Shown here: piece after piece, positions 35,669 through 43,577 of the stretch
Position numbering within the stretch: position 1 is the stretch's first letter
Layout of the letters: each line of letters starts with the position of its first letter
Assembly: GCA_030680355.1 (NCBI GenBank)
Contig: JAUXVF010000029.1
Span: forward strand, 1-64,000
Direction of reading: 5' to 3'
DNA length: 64,000 nucleotides
DNA from: Caulobacter sp.
GTDB lineage: Bacteria > Pseudomonadota > Alphaproteobacteria > Caulobacterales > Caulobacteraceae
The notes under the pieces: generated by a model
Seen by the model: the letters and a program-made list of their open reading frames with translations, nothing else
What the model was told of the DNA's origin: nothing
The model's database searches: none
Program-made: the position numbers and the translations under genes

Positions 35669-36790
35669 ATGTCCCACAACACCTTCGGCCATCTCTTCCG
35701 TGTGACGACCTGGGGCGAAAGCCACGGGCCGGCGCTGGGCTGCGTGGTCGACGGCTGCCCGCCGGGACTGACCCTGACCGCCGACGACATCCAGGCCTGG
35801 CTCGAGAAGCGACGCCCCGGCCAGGGCAAGTTCGTCACCCAGCGCCAGGAGCCGGACGCGGTCCGCATTCTGTCGGGTGTTTTTGAGGATGACCGTACCG
35901 GCGGCCAGGTCACCACCGGCGCGCCGATCTCGCTGATGATCGAGAACGTCGACCAGCGCTCGAAGGACTATTCCGAGATCGCCAGGGCGTTCCGGCCGGG
36001 CCATGCCGACTGGCCCTATTTCGCCAAATACGGCGTGCGCGACTATCGCGGCGGTGGCCGGTCCTCCGCCCGCGAAACCGCCGCCCGGGTCGCCGCCGGG
36101 GCCGTGGCCCGCAAGGTGATCGAGGGTGTGACCATCCGCGCGGCCCTGGTCCAGATCGGTCCACATGCCGTCAACCGCGACCGCTGGGACTGGGATGAGA
36201 CCCTCCGCAATCCCTACTGGTGCCCTGACGCCGACATGGTCGCGGTCTGGGAAGAGCATCTCGAACAGATCCGCAAGGCCGGCTCCTCCACTGGCGCGGT
36301 GGTCGAGGTCGAGGCGACCGGCGTGCCCGCCGGCTGGGGCGCCCCGCTCTACGGCAAGCTCGATGCTGAACTGGCCGGGGCGATGATGTCGATCAACGCC
36401 GCCAAGGGCGTGGAGATCGGGGCGGGATTTGCCTCCGCGGCGCTGACCGGCGAGGAGAACGCCGACCAGATGCGTATGGGCAATGACGGCATCAGCTTCC
36501 TGTCGAACAAGGCCGGCGGCGTGCTGGGCGGCATCTCGTCGGGCCAGCCGGTGGTCGTCCGCGTGGCCTTCAAGCCGACGTCGTCGATCCTCACCCCGCG
36601 CGAGACCGTCGATGAGACCGGCGCCGAGATCGAACTGCGCACCAAGGGTCGCCACGACCCCTGCGTCGGCATCCGCGCCGTCCCCGTGGTCGAGGCCATG
36701 ACCGCCTGCGTCCTGGCGGATGCGTTCCTGCGGCACCGGGGGCAGACGGGCGGCGGAGCGTTTTCGCCGGGCGGGGACGGGCGACGCTAA
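35669..36790 (+). CDS. aroC: Chorismate synthase
   Basis: A 373-residue FMNH2-dependent enzyme that converts 5-enolpyruvylshikimate 3-phosphate to chorismate, the last shared step of aromatic amino-acid synthesis. All three family signatures are present: [40 protein letters not shown] (with the Arg-rich flavin and phosphate site; [16 protein letters not shown]) and [17 protein letters not shown]. The typical closing segment [10 protein letters not shown] is there. The length is normal. The ATG lies just downstream of a -10 element and lacks a ribosome binding site, which suggests leaderless translation. Confidence 0.97.
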   Translation: MSHNTFGHLFRVTTWGESHGPALGCVVDGCPPGLTLTADDIQAWLEKRRPGQGKFVTQRQEPDAVRILSGVFEDDRTGGQVTTGAPISLMIENVDQRSKDYSEIARAFRPGHADWPYFAKYGVRDYRGGGRSSARETAARVAAGAVARKVIEGVTIRAALVQIGPHAVNRDRWDWDETLRNPYWCPDADMVAVWEEHLEQIRKAGSSTGAVVEVEATGVPAGWGAPLYGKLDAELAGAMMSINAAKGVEIGAGFASAALTGEENADQMRMGNDGISFLSNKAGGVLGGISSGQPVVVRVAFKPTSSILTPRETVDETGAEIELRTKGRHDPCVGIRAVPVVEAMTACVLADAFLRHRGQTGGGAFSPGGDGRR

Positions 36791-36810
36791 TCGTTTCGCA
36801 ACACGACTGG

Positions 36811-36838
36811 TTGCAATTTGTCGACGGCCTCCTATCTC
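36811..36838 (+). promoter_or_regulatory. Promoter candidate of the first pirin gene
   Basis: TTGCAA, a 16-base spacer and TATCTC, 23 bases before the pirin start codon. Confidence 0.45.
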
Positions 36839-36861
36839 TCCATCCGAAAGGGAGAGACCCC

Positions 36862-37557
36862 ATGATCGATCGCAGACCATTCGAAGACCTCGGCCACGCC
36901 GACCACGGTTGGCTGAACGCCCGTCACCACTTCAGTTTCGGCGGCTGGCACGAACCCACCCGCATGGGCTGGGGCGCCCTGCGCGTCTGGAACGATGACG
37001 AGATCGCGCCCAGGTCCGGCTTCCCGCCGCATCCGCACAGCGACATGGAGATCATCACCTATGTCCGCACCGGGGCGATCACCCACCAGGACAGCCTGGG
37101 CAACACCGGCCGCACCGGCGCCGGCGACGTCCAGGTGATGAGCGCCGGGTCTGGCATCCGTCACGCCGAGTACAATCGCGAAGACGAAGCCACGACCCTG
37201 TTCCAGCTCTGGATCCAGCCGACCCAGCGGGGCGGCGCGCCGGCCTGGGGCGCCAAGCCGTTTCCCAAGGGCGACCGGTCGGGCCGGTTCGTGACCCTGG
37301 CCAGCGGCTTCGGCGACGAGGGCGCCCTGCCCATCCGCACCGACGCACGGGTGCTGGGCGCCACCCTCAAGGCGGGCGAGACCACGACTTATGCGCTCGG
37401 CGCCGGCCGCCATGCCTATCTGGTGGCGGCGACGGGCCAGGTAGAGGTCAACGGCGTGACACTGCACGCCCGCGACGGCGCGGCCATCAAGGACGAGGCC
37501 GAGCTGACCATTCGCGCCGTCGCAGACGCGGAACTGGTTCTGGTCGATTCCGCCTGA
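36862..37557 (+). CDS. Pirin family protein (YhhW-like)
   Basis: A 231-residue bicupin. The N-terminal cupin has GFPPHPHSDMEIITYVRTG with the iron-binding His-x-His and GSGIRHAEYN with a further His and Glu; LFQLWIQP is the standard following strand. The C-terminal cupin lacks the metal residues, as in YhhW-like pirins. Some family members act as quercetinases, others as redox or transcription cofactors. GGGAGAGACCCC precedes the ATG. A second, longer pirin is encoded at 56708-57574. Confidence 0.9.
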   Translation: MIDRRPFEDLGHADHGWLNARHHFSFGGWHEPTRMGWGALRVWNDDEIAPRSGFPPHPHSDMEIITYVRTGAITHQDSLGNTGRTGAGDVQVMSAGSGIRHAEYNREDEATTLFQLWIQPTQRGGAPAWGAKPFPKGDRSGRFVTLASGFGDEGALPIRTDARVLGATLKAGETTTYALGAGRHAYLVAATGQVEVNGVTLHARDGAAIKDEAELTIRAVADAELVLVDSA

Positions 37558-37702
37558 TCGTGTGCGACCGTTTCTCAGCTGTCGTCGCAACCTTGTCCGA
37601 CCTCATTTTTCCGTTGACCCGGAAAGAAACCGCCTCGTAGGAATTGAATCGTAAACTCGGTACGCCGGTCGCATTCGCGCGGTCAGCGCCCTGATTTTGG
37701 CG

Positions 37703-38227
37703 ATGATGGGGTCCACCGCGGTGCGCTTTGATCTGATCAAGATTCTGCTCGTCGACGACAACCATCACATGCGGGTGCTGTTGATCGAGGTGTTGCGGGC
37801 CATCGGCGTCAAGGACGTCTATGAGGCGAGCGACGGGGCCGAGGCGCTGCAGATCATGCGGACCTATGCGATCGACATCGTCATGACAGACCTGTCCATG
37901 CAGCCCCTCGACGGCGTGGATTTCGTCCGGCTTCTGAGAAACTCGCCCGACAGCCCCAACCAGATGTGCCCGGTGATCATGATCACCGGCCACTCCACCC
38001 AGCGGCGGGTCAACGAGGCCCGCGACGCGGGGGTGAACGAGTTCCTGGCAAAGCCGGTCACGGCCCGCGGCGTGATCGGCCGGATCAGCGAGATCATTGA
38101 GCATCCGCGCCCGTTCCTGCGGACCGGCGACTATTTCGGCCCGGAGCGAAGGCGCAGGGCGGAGCCTGGCTACAGCGGTCCTTGGCGGCGCGCCGTCGAC
38201 GCGGATCGCGACCCGCAGGACGCCTAG
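37703..38227 (+). CDS. CheY-like response regulator
   Basis: A 174-residue single-receiver protein. The receiver domain has the acidic pair in ILLVDDNHHMR, the phospho-acceptor Asp in IVMTDLSMQPLDG, Thr in MITGHS and Lys in FLAKPV, so it should be phosphorylatable. A basic C-terminal tail with YFGPERRRRAEP is a motif shared by alphaproteobacterial response regulators and could contact a partner. There is no output domain. The start is uncertain: ATGs at 37703/37706 or GTG at 37721, none with a good ribosome binding site. A GANTC site lies at 37646. No kinase is adjacent. Confidence 0.88.
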   Translation: MMGSTAVRFDLIKILLVDDNHHMRVLLIEVLRAIGVKDVYEASDGAEALQIMRTYAIDIVMTDLSMQPLDGVDFVRLLRNSPDSPNQMCPVIMITGHSTQRRVNEARDAGVNEFLAKPVTARGVIGRISEIIEHPRPFLRTGDYFGPERRRRAEPGYSGPWRRAVDADRDPQDA

Positions 38228-38296
38228 TCCCGGGGCTGGTCATCATCCAGACAGGATTACGCGGTTAGTCTGGCCTCCCGTCGCCAGGACCCGTTC

Positions 38297-38518
38297 ATGA
38301 CCCCACGCACACGCCTTTCCGTTCTCGCCCTGGTCGTCGCCGCCGTTGGACTGCAGGGCTGTGTGGCGACGGTGGTGGGCGCCACGGTCGGTACGGCGGT
38401 GGGCGTGACCGCGGCGGCGGTGGGCACGACGGCCAAGGTCGGCGGCGCCGTCGTCGGGGCGGTCATCCCTGGCGGAGACGACAAGGACGACCGGAAAAAG
38501 AAGCGGAAAGACCGCTGA
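38297..38518 (+). CDS. Small Gly/Ala/Val-rich lipoprotein
   Basis: A 73-residue protein with a lipoprotein signal peptide: LSVLALVVAAVGLQGC, lipobox LQGC with Cys22. The mature part repeats VVGATVGTAVGVT-like Gly/Val/Ala motifs, which may form a glycine-zipper helix in the membrane, and ends with a strongly charged Asp/Lys/Arg tail (DDKDDRKKKRKDR). Small lipoproteins of this kind are common in Caulobacterales, and their role is unknown. The gene ends one base from the convergent queD stop. Confidence 0.75.
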   Translation: MTPRTRLSVLALVVAAVGLQGCVATVVGATVGTAVGVTAAAVGTTAKVGGAVVGAVIPGGDDKDDRKKKRKDR

Positions 38519-38519
38519 C

Positions 38520-38888
38520 CTAGAGGGTCAGCGCACAGCTCTCGTTGATCGTCGGCCGGGAGACGACAATCCGCGACAGGCCCGGGAACCGCGGCCGAAG
38601 CCGTTCGACGAAATAGAGGCACAGCCGCTCGAGCGTCGGCGTCTCCAGCCCCGGCTTGTCATTCAACAGTCCATGATCGAGCTCGGCGGCGACGGCCTTG
38701 AGCGCCGTATCCAGTTGATCGAGATCCTCGACCCAGCCGGCCTCGCCCGCGGGGCCGCGCACGCTGGCGTCCACGCGGAACGAATGCCCATGCATGCGGC
38801 GATAGCGATGGTCAGGCTCGCCCTGCGCGATGAAGTGGGCGGCATCGAAGGTGGCGGCCTTCGTGATTTCGAAGATGGCTTCGGTCAT
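38520..38888 (-). CDS. queD: 6-carboxytetrahydropterin synthase-like protein (QueD), catalytic Cys replaced
   Basis: A 122-residue T-fold protein, third gene of the queC-queE-queD operon. The zinc ligands His18 (FDAAHF), His33 and His35 (MHGHSF) are kept, as is ELDHGLLND. However, aligned without gaps to E. coli QueD from FEAAH to HGHSF, the catalytic Cys (in HKCGRLHGH) is Tyr29 here (HRYRRMHGH). The other Cys, at NESC near the C terminus, aligns with a non-catalytic one. The protein may use another residue, or act in a different branch of the PTPS family; the operon position argues for a real role in queuosine precursor synthesis. Confidence 0.85.
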   Translation of the reverse strand: MTEAIFEITKAATFDAAHFIAQGEPDHRYRRMHGHSFRVDASVRGPAGEAGWVEDLDQLDTALKAVAAELDHGLLNDKPGLETPTLERLCLYFVERLRPRFPGLSRIVVSRPTINESCALTL

Positions 38889-38927
38889 GTCTCGAACGGA
38901 AAAGGGGACCTGGGAGGCTTGTCGTCC

Positions 38928-39560
38928 TCAGGGCAGGCCCAGATATTTGTGTGTCTGGACGCTTAAACGCCAACGTGGGTGTGAAAGGCAATAGGCGACC
39001 GCCGCCGCCGTGTTCGCCGCCTGGTCGGCGGAATCCATCGGCTGCAGGTAAAACCGCTCGAAATCCAGGCCCTCGAACCGGGCCGGGTCGACGCCGGCCT
39101 GGGGATAGACCAGCTTCAGCTCCTGCCCCGTGGTCTGCGCCACCGGCGCATCGGCCTTGGGGCTGACGCAGATCCAGTCGATCCCGGGCGGCGCGACAAG
39201 GGTGCCATTGGTCTCGACGGCGATGGCGAAGCCGCGACGGTGCAGGGCGTCGATCAGCGGTGCGTCGAGCTGCAGCAGCGGCTCGCCGCCGGTGCAGACG
39301 ACCAGCTTGTCGTGACCCGGGCCCGTCCAGGCGGCGTCGACCGCGGCGGCCAGCGCCTCGGGCGTCACGAACTTGCCGCCGCCGATCCCGTCAGTTCCCA
39401 CGAAGTCGGTGTCGCAGAAGGTGCAGACGGCCTTGCCCCGGTCCTGCTCCCGGCCGCTCCACAGATTGCAGCCCGCGAACCGGCAGAAGACCGCCGCGCG
39501 TCCGGCCTGGCCGCCCTCGCCTTGCAGGGTGAGGAAGATTTCCTTGACGCTGTAGGTCAT
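38928..39560 (-). CDS. queE: 7-carboxy-7-deazaguanine synthase
   Basis: A 210-residue radical-SAM enzyme that converts 6-carboxy-tetrahydropterin to 7-carboxy-7-deazaguanine. The cluster ligands have the C-x14-C-x2-C spacing seen in QueE of the Burkholderia type rather than C-x3-C-x2-C: GCNLW...[28 protein letters not shown] and [20 protein letters not shown] are the other signature blocks. The real start is the ATG at 39560; the frame is open far upstream only because it lies over queC. It overlaps queC by four bases (ATGA). Confidence 0.95.
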   Translation of the reverse strand: MTYSVKEIFLTLQGEGGQAGRAAVFCRFAGCNLWSGREQDRGKAVCTFCDTDFVGTDGIGGGKFVTPEALAAAVDAAWTGPGHDKLVVCTGGEPLLQLDAPLIDALHRRGFAIAVETNGTLVAPPGIDWICVSPKADAPVAQTTGQELKLVYPQAGVDPARFEGLDFERFYLQPMDSADQAANTAAAVAYCLSHPRWRLSVQTHKYLGLP

Positions 39561-40291
39561 GGCGCTGTCTCCGGCCGCCCGGCCGCGGTCCAGGCCGACC
39601 AGCCGGCCGCGCGCAACTCGCAGGCCGGACAGTGGCCGCAGCCGTGACCCCACGGATGCCGCTCGCCGCGCTCGCCGCGGTAGCAGGTGTGGCTCTCCTC
39701 GACGATCAGTTCGACCAGCGCCTCGCCGCCCAGGGCCTTCGCCAGGCCCCAGGTCTCCGCCTTGGTCAGTCGCATCAGCGGCGTTTCGATCGTGAACGTC
39801 TGCTCCATGCCCAGGTTGAGGGCCTGCTGCATCGCGTCGATCGTATCGCGCCGGCAATCGGGATATCCGGAATAGTCGGTCTCGCACATGCCGCCGATCA
39901 GGGCGCCGAGGCCGCGTCGATCGGCCAGCGCCGCCGCGTAGGTCAGGAAGACAAGGTTGCGCCCCGGCACAAAGGTCGAGGGCAGGCCCCGGTCGGTCAT
40001 CTCGATGGCCCGGTCCGCGGTCAACGCCGACTCGGCCACCGCCCCGAAGCCGCGAAGGTCGAGCACATGATCCTCGCCCAGTCGCGCCGCCCAATCAGGG
40101 AAGAGGGCCTCAAACCCGGCCCGGACGCGCAGCCGCGCACCCATTTCGACGATATGGCGCTGACCATAGTCAAAGCCCACCGTCTCGACCCGGTCGTAGC
40201 GCGACAGGGCCCAGGCCAGACAGACCGCCGAGTCCTGCCCGCCCGAAAACAGGACGAGCGCCCCATTGTTGAGCGTGCGGTCGGAGGTCAT
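39557..40291 (-). CDS. queC: 7-cyano-7-deazaguanine synthase
   Basis: A 244-residue enzyme that converts 7-carboxy-7-deazaguanine to preQ0 with ATP and ammonia. The PP-loop [14 protein letters not shown] is near the N terminus, and [17 protein letters not shown] is a family block. Four zinc-binding Cys are present at the end (SHTCYRG, then [11 protein letters not shown]). First gene of queC-queE-queD, with a 4-base overlap to queE; the genes supply preQ0 for queuosine in tRNA. No preQ1 riboswitch-like fold was noticed upstream. Confidence 0.95.
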   Translation of the reverse strand: MTSDRTLNNGALVLFSGGQDSAVCLAWALSRYDRVETVGFDYGQRHIVEMGARLRVRAGFEALFPDWAARLGEDHVLDLRGFGAVAESALTADRAIEMTDRGLPSTFVPGRNLVFLTYAAALADRRGLGALIGGMCETDYSGYPDCRRDTIDAMQQALNLGMEQTFTIETPLMRLTKAETWGLAKALGGEALVELIVEESHTCYRGERGERHPWGHGCGHCPACELRAAGWSAWTAAGRPETAP

Positions 40292-40667
40292 GACGGGCGG
40301 TTCTTACGGGCTTGGCGCGGCGGCGGAGAGGGCCTGTTCTGTACACGCTTCCGCGCCATCCCGAAACCGGGCGAGGCCGGTTCGGGCGCCCCTTTCGAGG
40401 GCGCTGGCTCCCGCGACGGGTGAAGAAGTCGTTTCCCAAGCGTCATAAGGCGAAGCAGCCCTGCAACACCTCAAGTGAAAAGGAGTCACCTACCGGCGTT
40501 CAGACGATGCGGGCAGTTGACACAATCACGACGCCCGTATGCAATCGATGAAGCTGCGGGGGGATGCGTCGCGCGCCCCGGCGGTTAAAAATCGCGCGAC
40601 ATCTAGAGGAAACAACGACGCCGCTGAACTCCACTAATGGAGTCGCGCCGTCCGGGGAGGGTACCGA
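40292..40667. other. Divergent intergenic region queC / TonB receptor
   Basis: In 376 bases I see no gene. It carries a promoter for the receptor (40517-40545), a perfect 8-bp inverted repeat GTCGCGCG/CGCGCGAC (40568-40575 and 40593-40600, 17-base spacer) and a small hairpin ACTCCA-CTAA-TGGAGT (40628-40643) in the receptor leader. I found no clear promoter for queC. Confidence 0.55.
40517..40545 (+). promoter_or_regulatory. Promoter of the second TonB receptor gene
   Basis: TTGACA, a 17-base spacer and TGCAAT. It would give a leader of about 115 bases, which contains two hairpins. Confidence 0.6.
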
Positions 40668-43445
40668 ATGTCCGAATCTCTGCGCCTGCGCAGCCTGCTA
40701 GCCGCCAGCGTGTCGGTCGCCGCCATGCTTGGCGCCGCCGCACCCGCTTTCGCCCAAGCCACTGTTGGCGAAGTCGTCGTCACCGCCCAACGGCGGGAAC
40801 AAGCCCTTCAGGACGTGCCCATCGCGGTTACGGCCCTGTCCGCCGAGGCGCTGCAAAGCCAGCGTATCGAAGGCGGCCAGGACCTGCTGCAACAGGTCCC
40901 GAACGTCAGCTTCGGTCGCGGCAACTTCGGCGGCTATAACTTCCAGATCCGCGGCATCGGCACGGCCCTGGTCGGCTCGACCGGCGACGCCGGCGTCGGC
41001 GTCCACGCCAACAACGTCCCGCAGATCAGCAACTCCCTGGGCGACGCCGAATTCTTCGACGTTCAGCGCGTTGAAATCCTGCGCGGTCCGCAGGGCACCC
41101 TGTACGGCCGCAACGCGACCGGCGGCGTGGTCAACATCATCACCTCCAAGGCCACCGACCAGTTCGGCGCGGCCTTGACCGGTGAACTGGGCAACTACAA
41201 CTCCCAGCGCCTCAAGGGCTTCGTCAACGTGCCGCTCGGCGACACGCTGGCTCTTCGCGTGGCCGGCATCGTGCTCAAGCGCGATGGCTTCTTCGACAAC
41301 ACCTTCACCGGCAACGACAACGACAACCGCGACCTCTATTCGACGCGCGTGACGTTGAACTTCACGCCGTCCGACACCTTCGACGCCTATCTGATGTGGC
41401 AGCGGTTCGACGAAGACGACAACCGCAACCGGACCGGCAAGCAGCTTTGCCGTCACGACCCCGGCCTGACCTCCATTGGCGGCGTGGGGACCAACTCGGT
41501 CACCCAGAACTTCTTCAGCCAGGGTTGCCAGAACGGCTCGATTTACGGCGCCGCCAACTTCGGCGCGTTCAACACCGCGGAGTCCCTGGCCGGCTACTAC
41601 GGAACGGCGATCGCCGCCTTTACCGGCCAGCCCCTGGCCACCGGCGACATGAACGCCACCACCGTGATCAGCTCCGACTACCGCTCGATCGCCTCGTCGA
41701 TGGACCCGACCTACCAGAGCCAGGGCGACGTCTATGAAGCCTTCGCTTCCTGGCAGATGTCGGACTATCTGACCCTGTCGGCCCAGGGCTCCTACACCGA
41801 GGGCACCTACTTCACCCGCGCTGACTACAACCGCTCGATTCCCGCCGGATCGTTCAACCCGCTCTTCACCATCCCCGGCGTCGCCACGGCCGGTGTTGTT
41901 CCTGATCCCCAGGTCGGCACCTCGAACAAGCTTCGGGTTCAGGATATCCAGAGCGGCAACAGCACCCAGAAGTCCCTCGAGATCCGGCTGCAGTCGGACT
42001 ACGACGGCGCCTGGAACTACAGCATCGGCGGCAACGCGATCGAATATGAGTCCCGGAGCGACTACTTCGTCTTCTCGAACGGCCTCAATGTTCCGGCGAT
42101 GATCCTCTTCCCGGCCCCGGCGCTGGACCTCGGCAATCCGCCGACCCGCAACAACGCGCTGAACACCTACGACAACCGCACGCTCTACCAACTGGACTCC
42201 AAGTCGATGTTCGGTGAGGTCTACTGGACCGTCAACGACGAGGTGAAGATCACCGGCGGCTTCCGCTACAACAAGGACCAGAAGGAAGCGACGACGTTCA
42301 GCACCACGCTTCTGAGCACGAGCCCGCAAACCACGTCCGTGCAGAACGTGACCTTCCAGGAAACCACGGGCCGCCTGAACGTCGACTGGTCCCCGGACCT
42401 GTCGTTCACCGACAAGACCCTGATCTACGGCAGTTATTCGCGCGGCTACAAGGCGGGCGGCTTCAACCCCCCCGGCGCGGTGGGTCTGGCCGGCGTCAAG
42501 ACCGCCTTCGATCCTGAGTTCGTCAACGCCTACGAAATCGGCGCCAAGAACATCATGATGAACGGCGCGCTGATGCTGAACCTGACCGGGTTCTTCTACA
42601 AATACGAAGGCTACCAGATCTCCAAGATCGTTAACCGCACCTCGGTCAACGAGAACATCAACGCGGAGATCAAGGGCCTGGAACTGGAGTCGATCTTCGA
42701 ACCGGTCCGGAACCTGCGCTTCAACGTCACCCTCGGCTATCTCGACACCGAGATCACCGACGGCAGCTCCATCGACACCCTCAACCGGACGCAAAACACG
42801 CCCGGCTGGAACGTGGTCAAGGATCTGACGACGTCCAACTGCATCGCCAAGACCGCCGACCTGGCCATCGCCCAATCGATCGCCAATGCCGGCGCTCTCT
42901 CGGGCCTGCCCAACCCCTCGGTGGCCTCCGGTGGCCTGATTTCCCCGCTGTTCTCCAGCTACAACTACTATGTCAGCTGCAGCGGCCTTCAGGTCCTGGC
43001 CGGCGCCCAGGCGCTGGGCGCTCCGCTCGGCCTGAGCACGTCCAACCCCGCCGCCATCATCTCCGATGGCTTCGCGGTGAACCTGGCCGGCAAGGAACTG
43101 CCCAACTCGCCGAAATACACCGTGTCTCTCGGCGCCCAGTACAAGTTTGAACTGGGTGGTGACTGGCAGCTGACGCCGCGGGTCGACTACTACTGGCAGG
43201 CCGAGCAGTTCTCGCGCATCTACAACTCCGCGCACGACGCCCTCGACGCCTACAGCATCGTCAACCTGTCGCTGGTGCTCGATAACCCGGTGGCCGGCTG
43301 GAACGTCCAGGCCTACGTCAAGAACCTGGCCGACGATGACTCCATCCAGGCGACCTACCTGACCGACGACTCGTCGGGTCTGTTCACCAACATCCAGATC
43401 ACCGATCCGCGCCTCTACGGCGTCTCGCTGACCAAGCGCTTCTAA
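40668..43445 (+). CDS. TonB-dependent receptor
   Basis: A 925-residue outer-membrane transporter. A signal peptide is cut after AFA29; the TonB box is GEVVVTAQRR just behind it. The plug domain contains VEILRGPQGTLYGRNATGGV, the standard hairpin, and the barrel ends in YGVSLTKRF with the terminal Phe. The sequence style (VPIAVTALSAEAL, SYSRGYKAGGFNPPG) is that of the large sphingomonad/Caulobacter receptor group with broad substrates such as carbohydrates, vitamins or aromatic compounds. It has its own promoter and a strong terminator and is monocistronic. The substrate is unknown. Confidence 0.94.
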   Translation: MSESLRLRSLLAASVSVAAMLGAAAPAFAQATVGEVVVTAQRREQALQDVPIAVTALSAEALQSQRIEGGQDLLQQVPNVSFGRGNFGGYNFQIRGIGTALVGSTGDAGVGVHANNVPQISNSLGDAEFFDVQRVEILRGPQGTLYGRNATGGVVNIITSKATDQFGAALTGELGNYNSQRLKGFVNVPLGDTLALRVAGIVLKRDGFFDNTFTGNDNDNRDLYSTRVTLNFTPSDTFDAYLMWQRFDEDDNRNRTGKQLCRHDPGLTSIGGVGTNSVTQNFFSQGCQNGSIYGAANFGAFNTAESLAGYYGTAIAAFTGQPLATGDMNATTVISSDYRSIASSMDPTYQSQGDVYEAFASWQMSDYLTLSAQGSYTEGTYFTRADYNRSIPAGSFNPLFTIPGVATAGVVPDPQVGTSNKLRVQDIQSGNSTQKSLEIRLQSDYDGAWNYSIGGNAIEYESRSDYFVFSNGLNVPAMILFPAPALDLGNPPTRNNALNTYDNRTLYQLDSKSMFGEVYWTVNDEVKITGGFRYNKDQKEATTFSTTLLSTSPQTTSVQNVTFQETTGRLNVDWSPDLSFTDKTLIYGSYSRGYKAGGFNPPGAVGLAGVKTAFDPEFVNAYEIGAKNIMMNGALMLNLTGFFYKYEGYQISKIVNRTSVNENINAEIKGLELESIFEPVRNLRFNVTLGYLDTEITDGSSIDTLNRTQNTPGWNVVKDLTTSNCIAKTADLAIAQSIANAGALSGLPNPSVASGGLISPLFSSYNYYVSCSGLQVLAGAQALGAPLGLSTSNPAAIISDGFAVNLAGKELPNSPKYTVSLGAQYKFELGGDWQLTPRVDYYWQAEQFSRIYNSAHDALDAYSIVNLSLVLDNPVAGWNVQAYVKNLADDDSIQATYLTDDSSGLFTNIQITDPRLYGVSLTKRF

Positions 43446-43470
43446 GGCGCAAAGCGAACAAAAACTGGGC

Positions 43471-43503
43471 GGCGGGGATGCAAATCCCCGCCGTTTTTCT
43501 TTG
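43471..43503 (+). terminator. Strong intrinsic terminator of the TonB receptor gene
   Basis: CGGCGGGGAT and ATCCCCGCCG form a perfect 10-bp stem with a GCAA loop, followed by TTTTTCTTT. It ends about 58 bases after the receptor stop. Confidence 0.92.
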
Positions 43504-43577
43504 TCCGCGGCGGTTTAACCTCTCCGCAAGCGACAAGGCCCATATTGGGGGTCGTTTTGATCCCTGTACGCGGCCCC

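Noticed and set aside
38928-40094. A longer queE reaching into queC
   Set aside because: The extension reads antisense-style low-complexity sequence over queC; the queE start with the 4-base overlap at 39560 matches the family.
40292-40667. preQ1 riboswitch upstream of queC
   Set aside because: No preQ1-type pseudoknot pattern could be seen in the queC upstream region.
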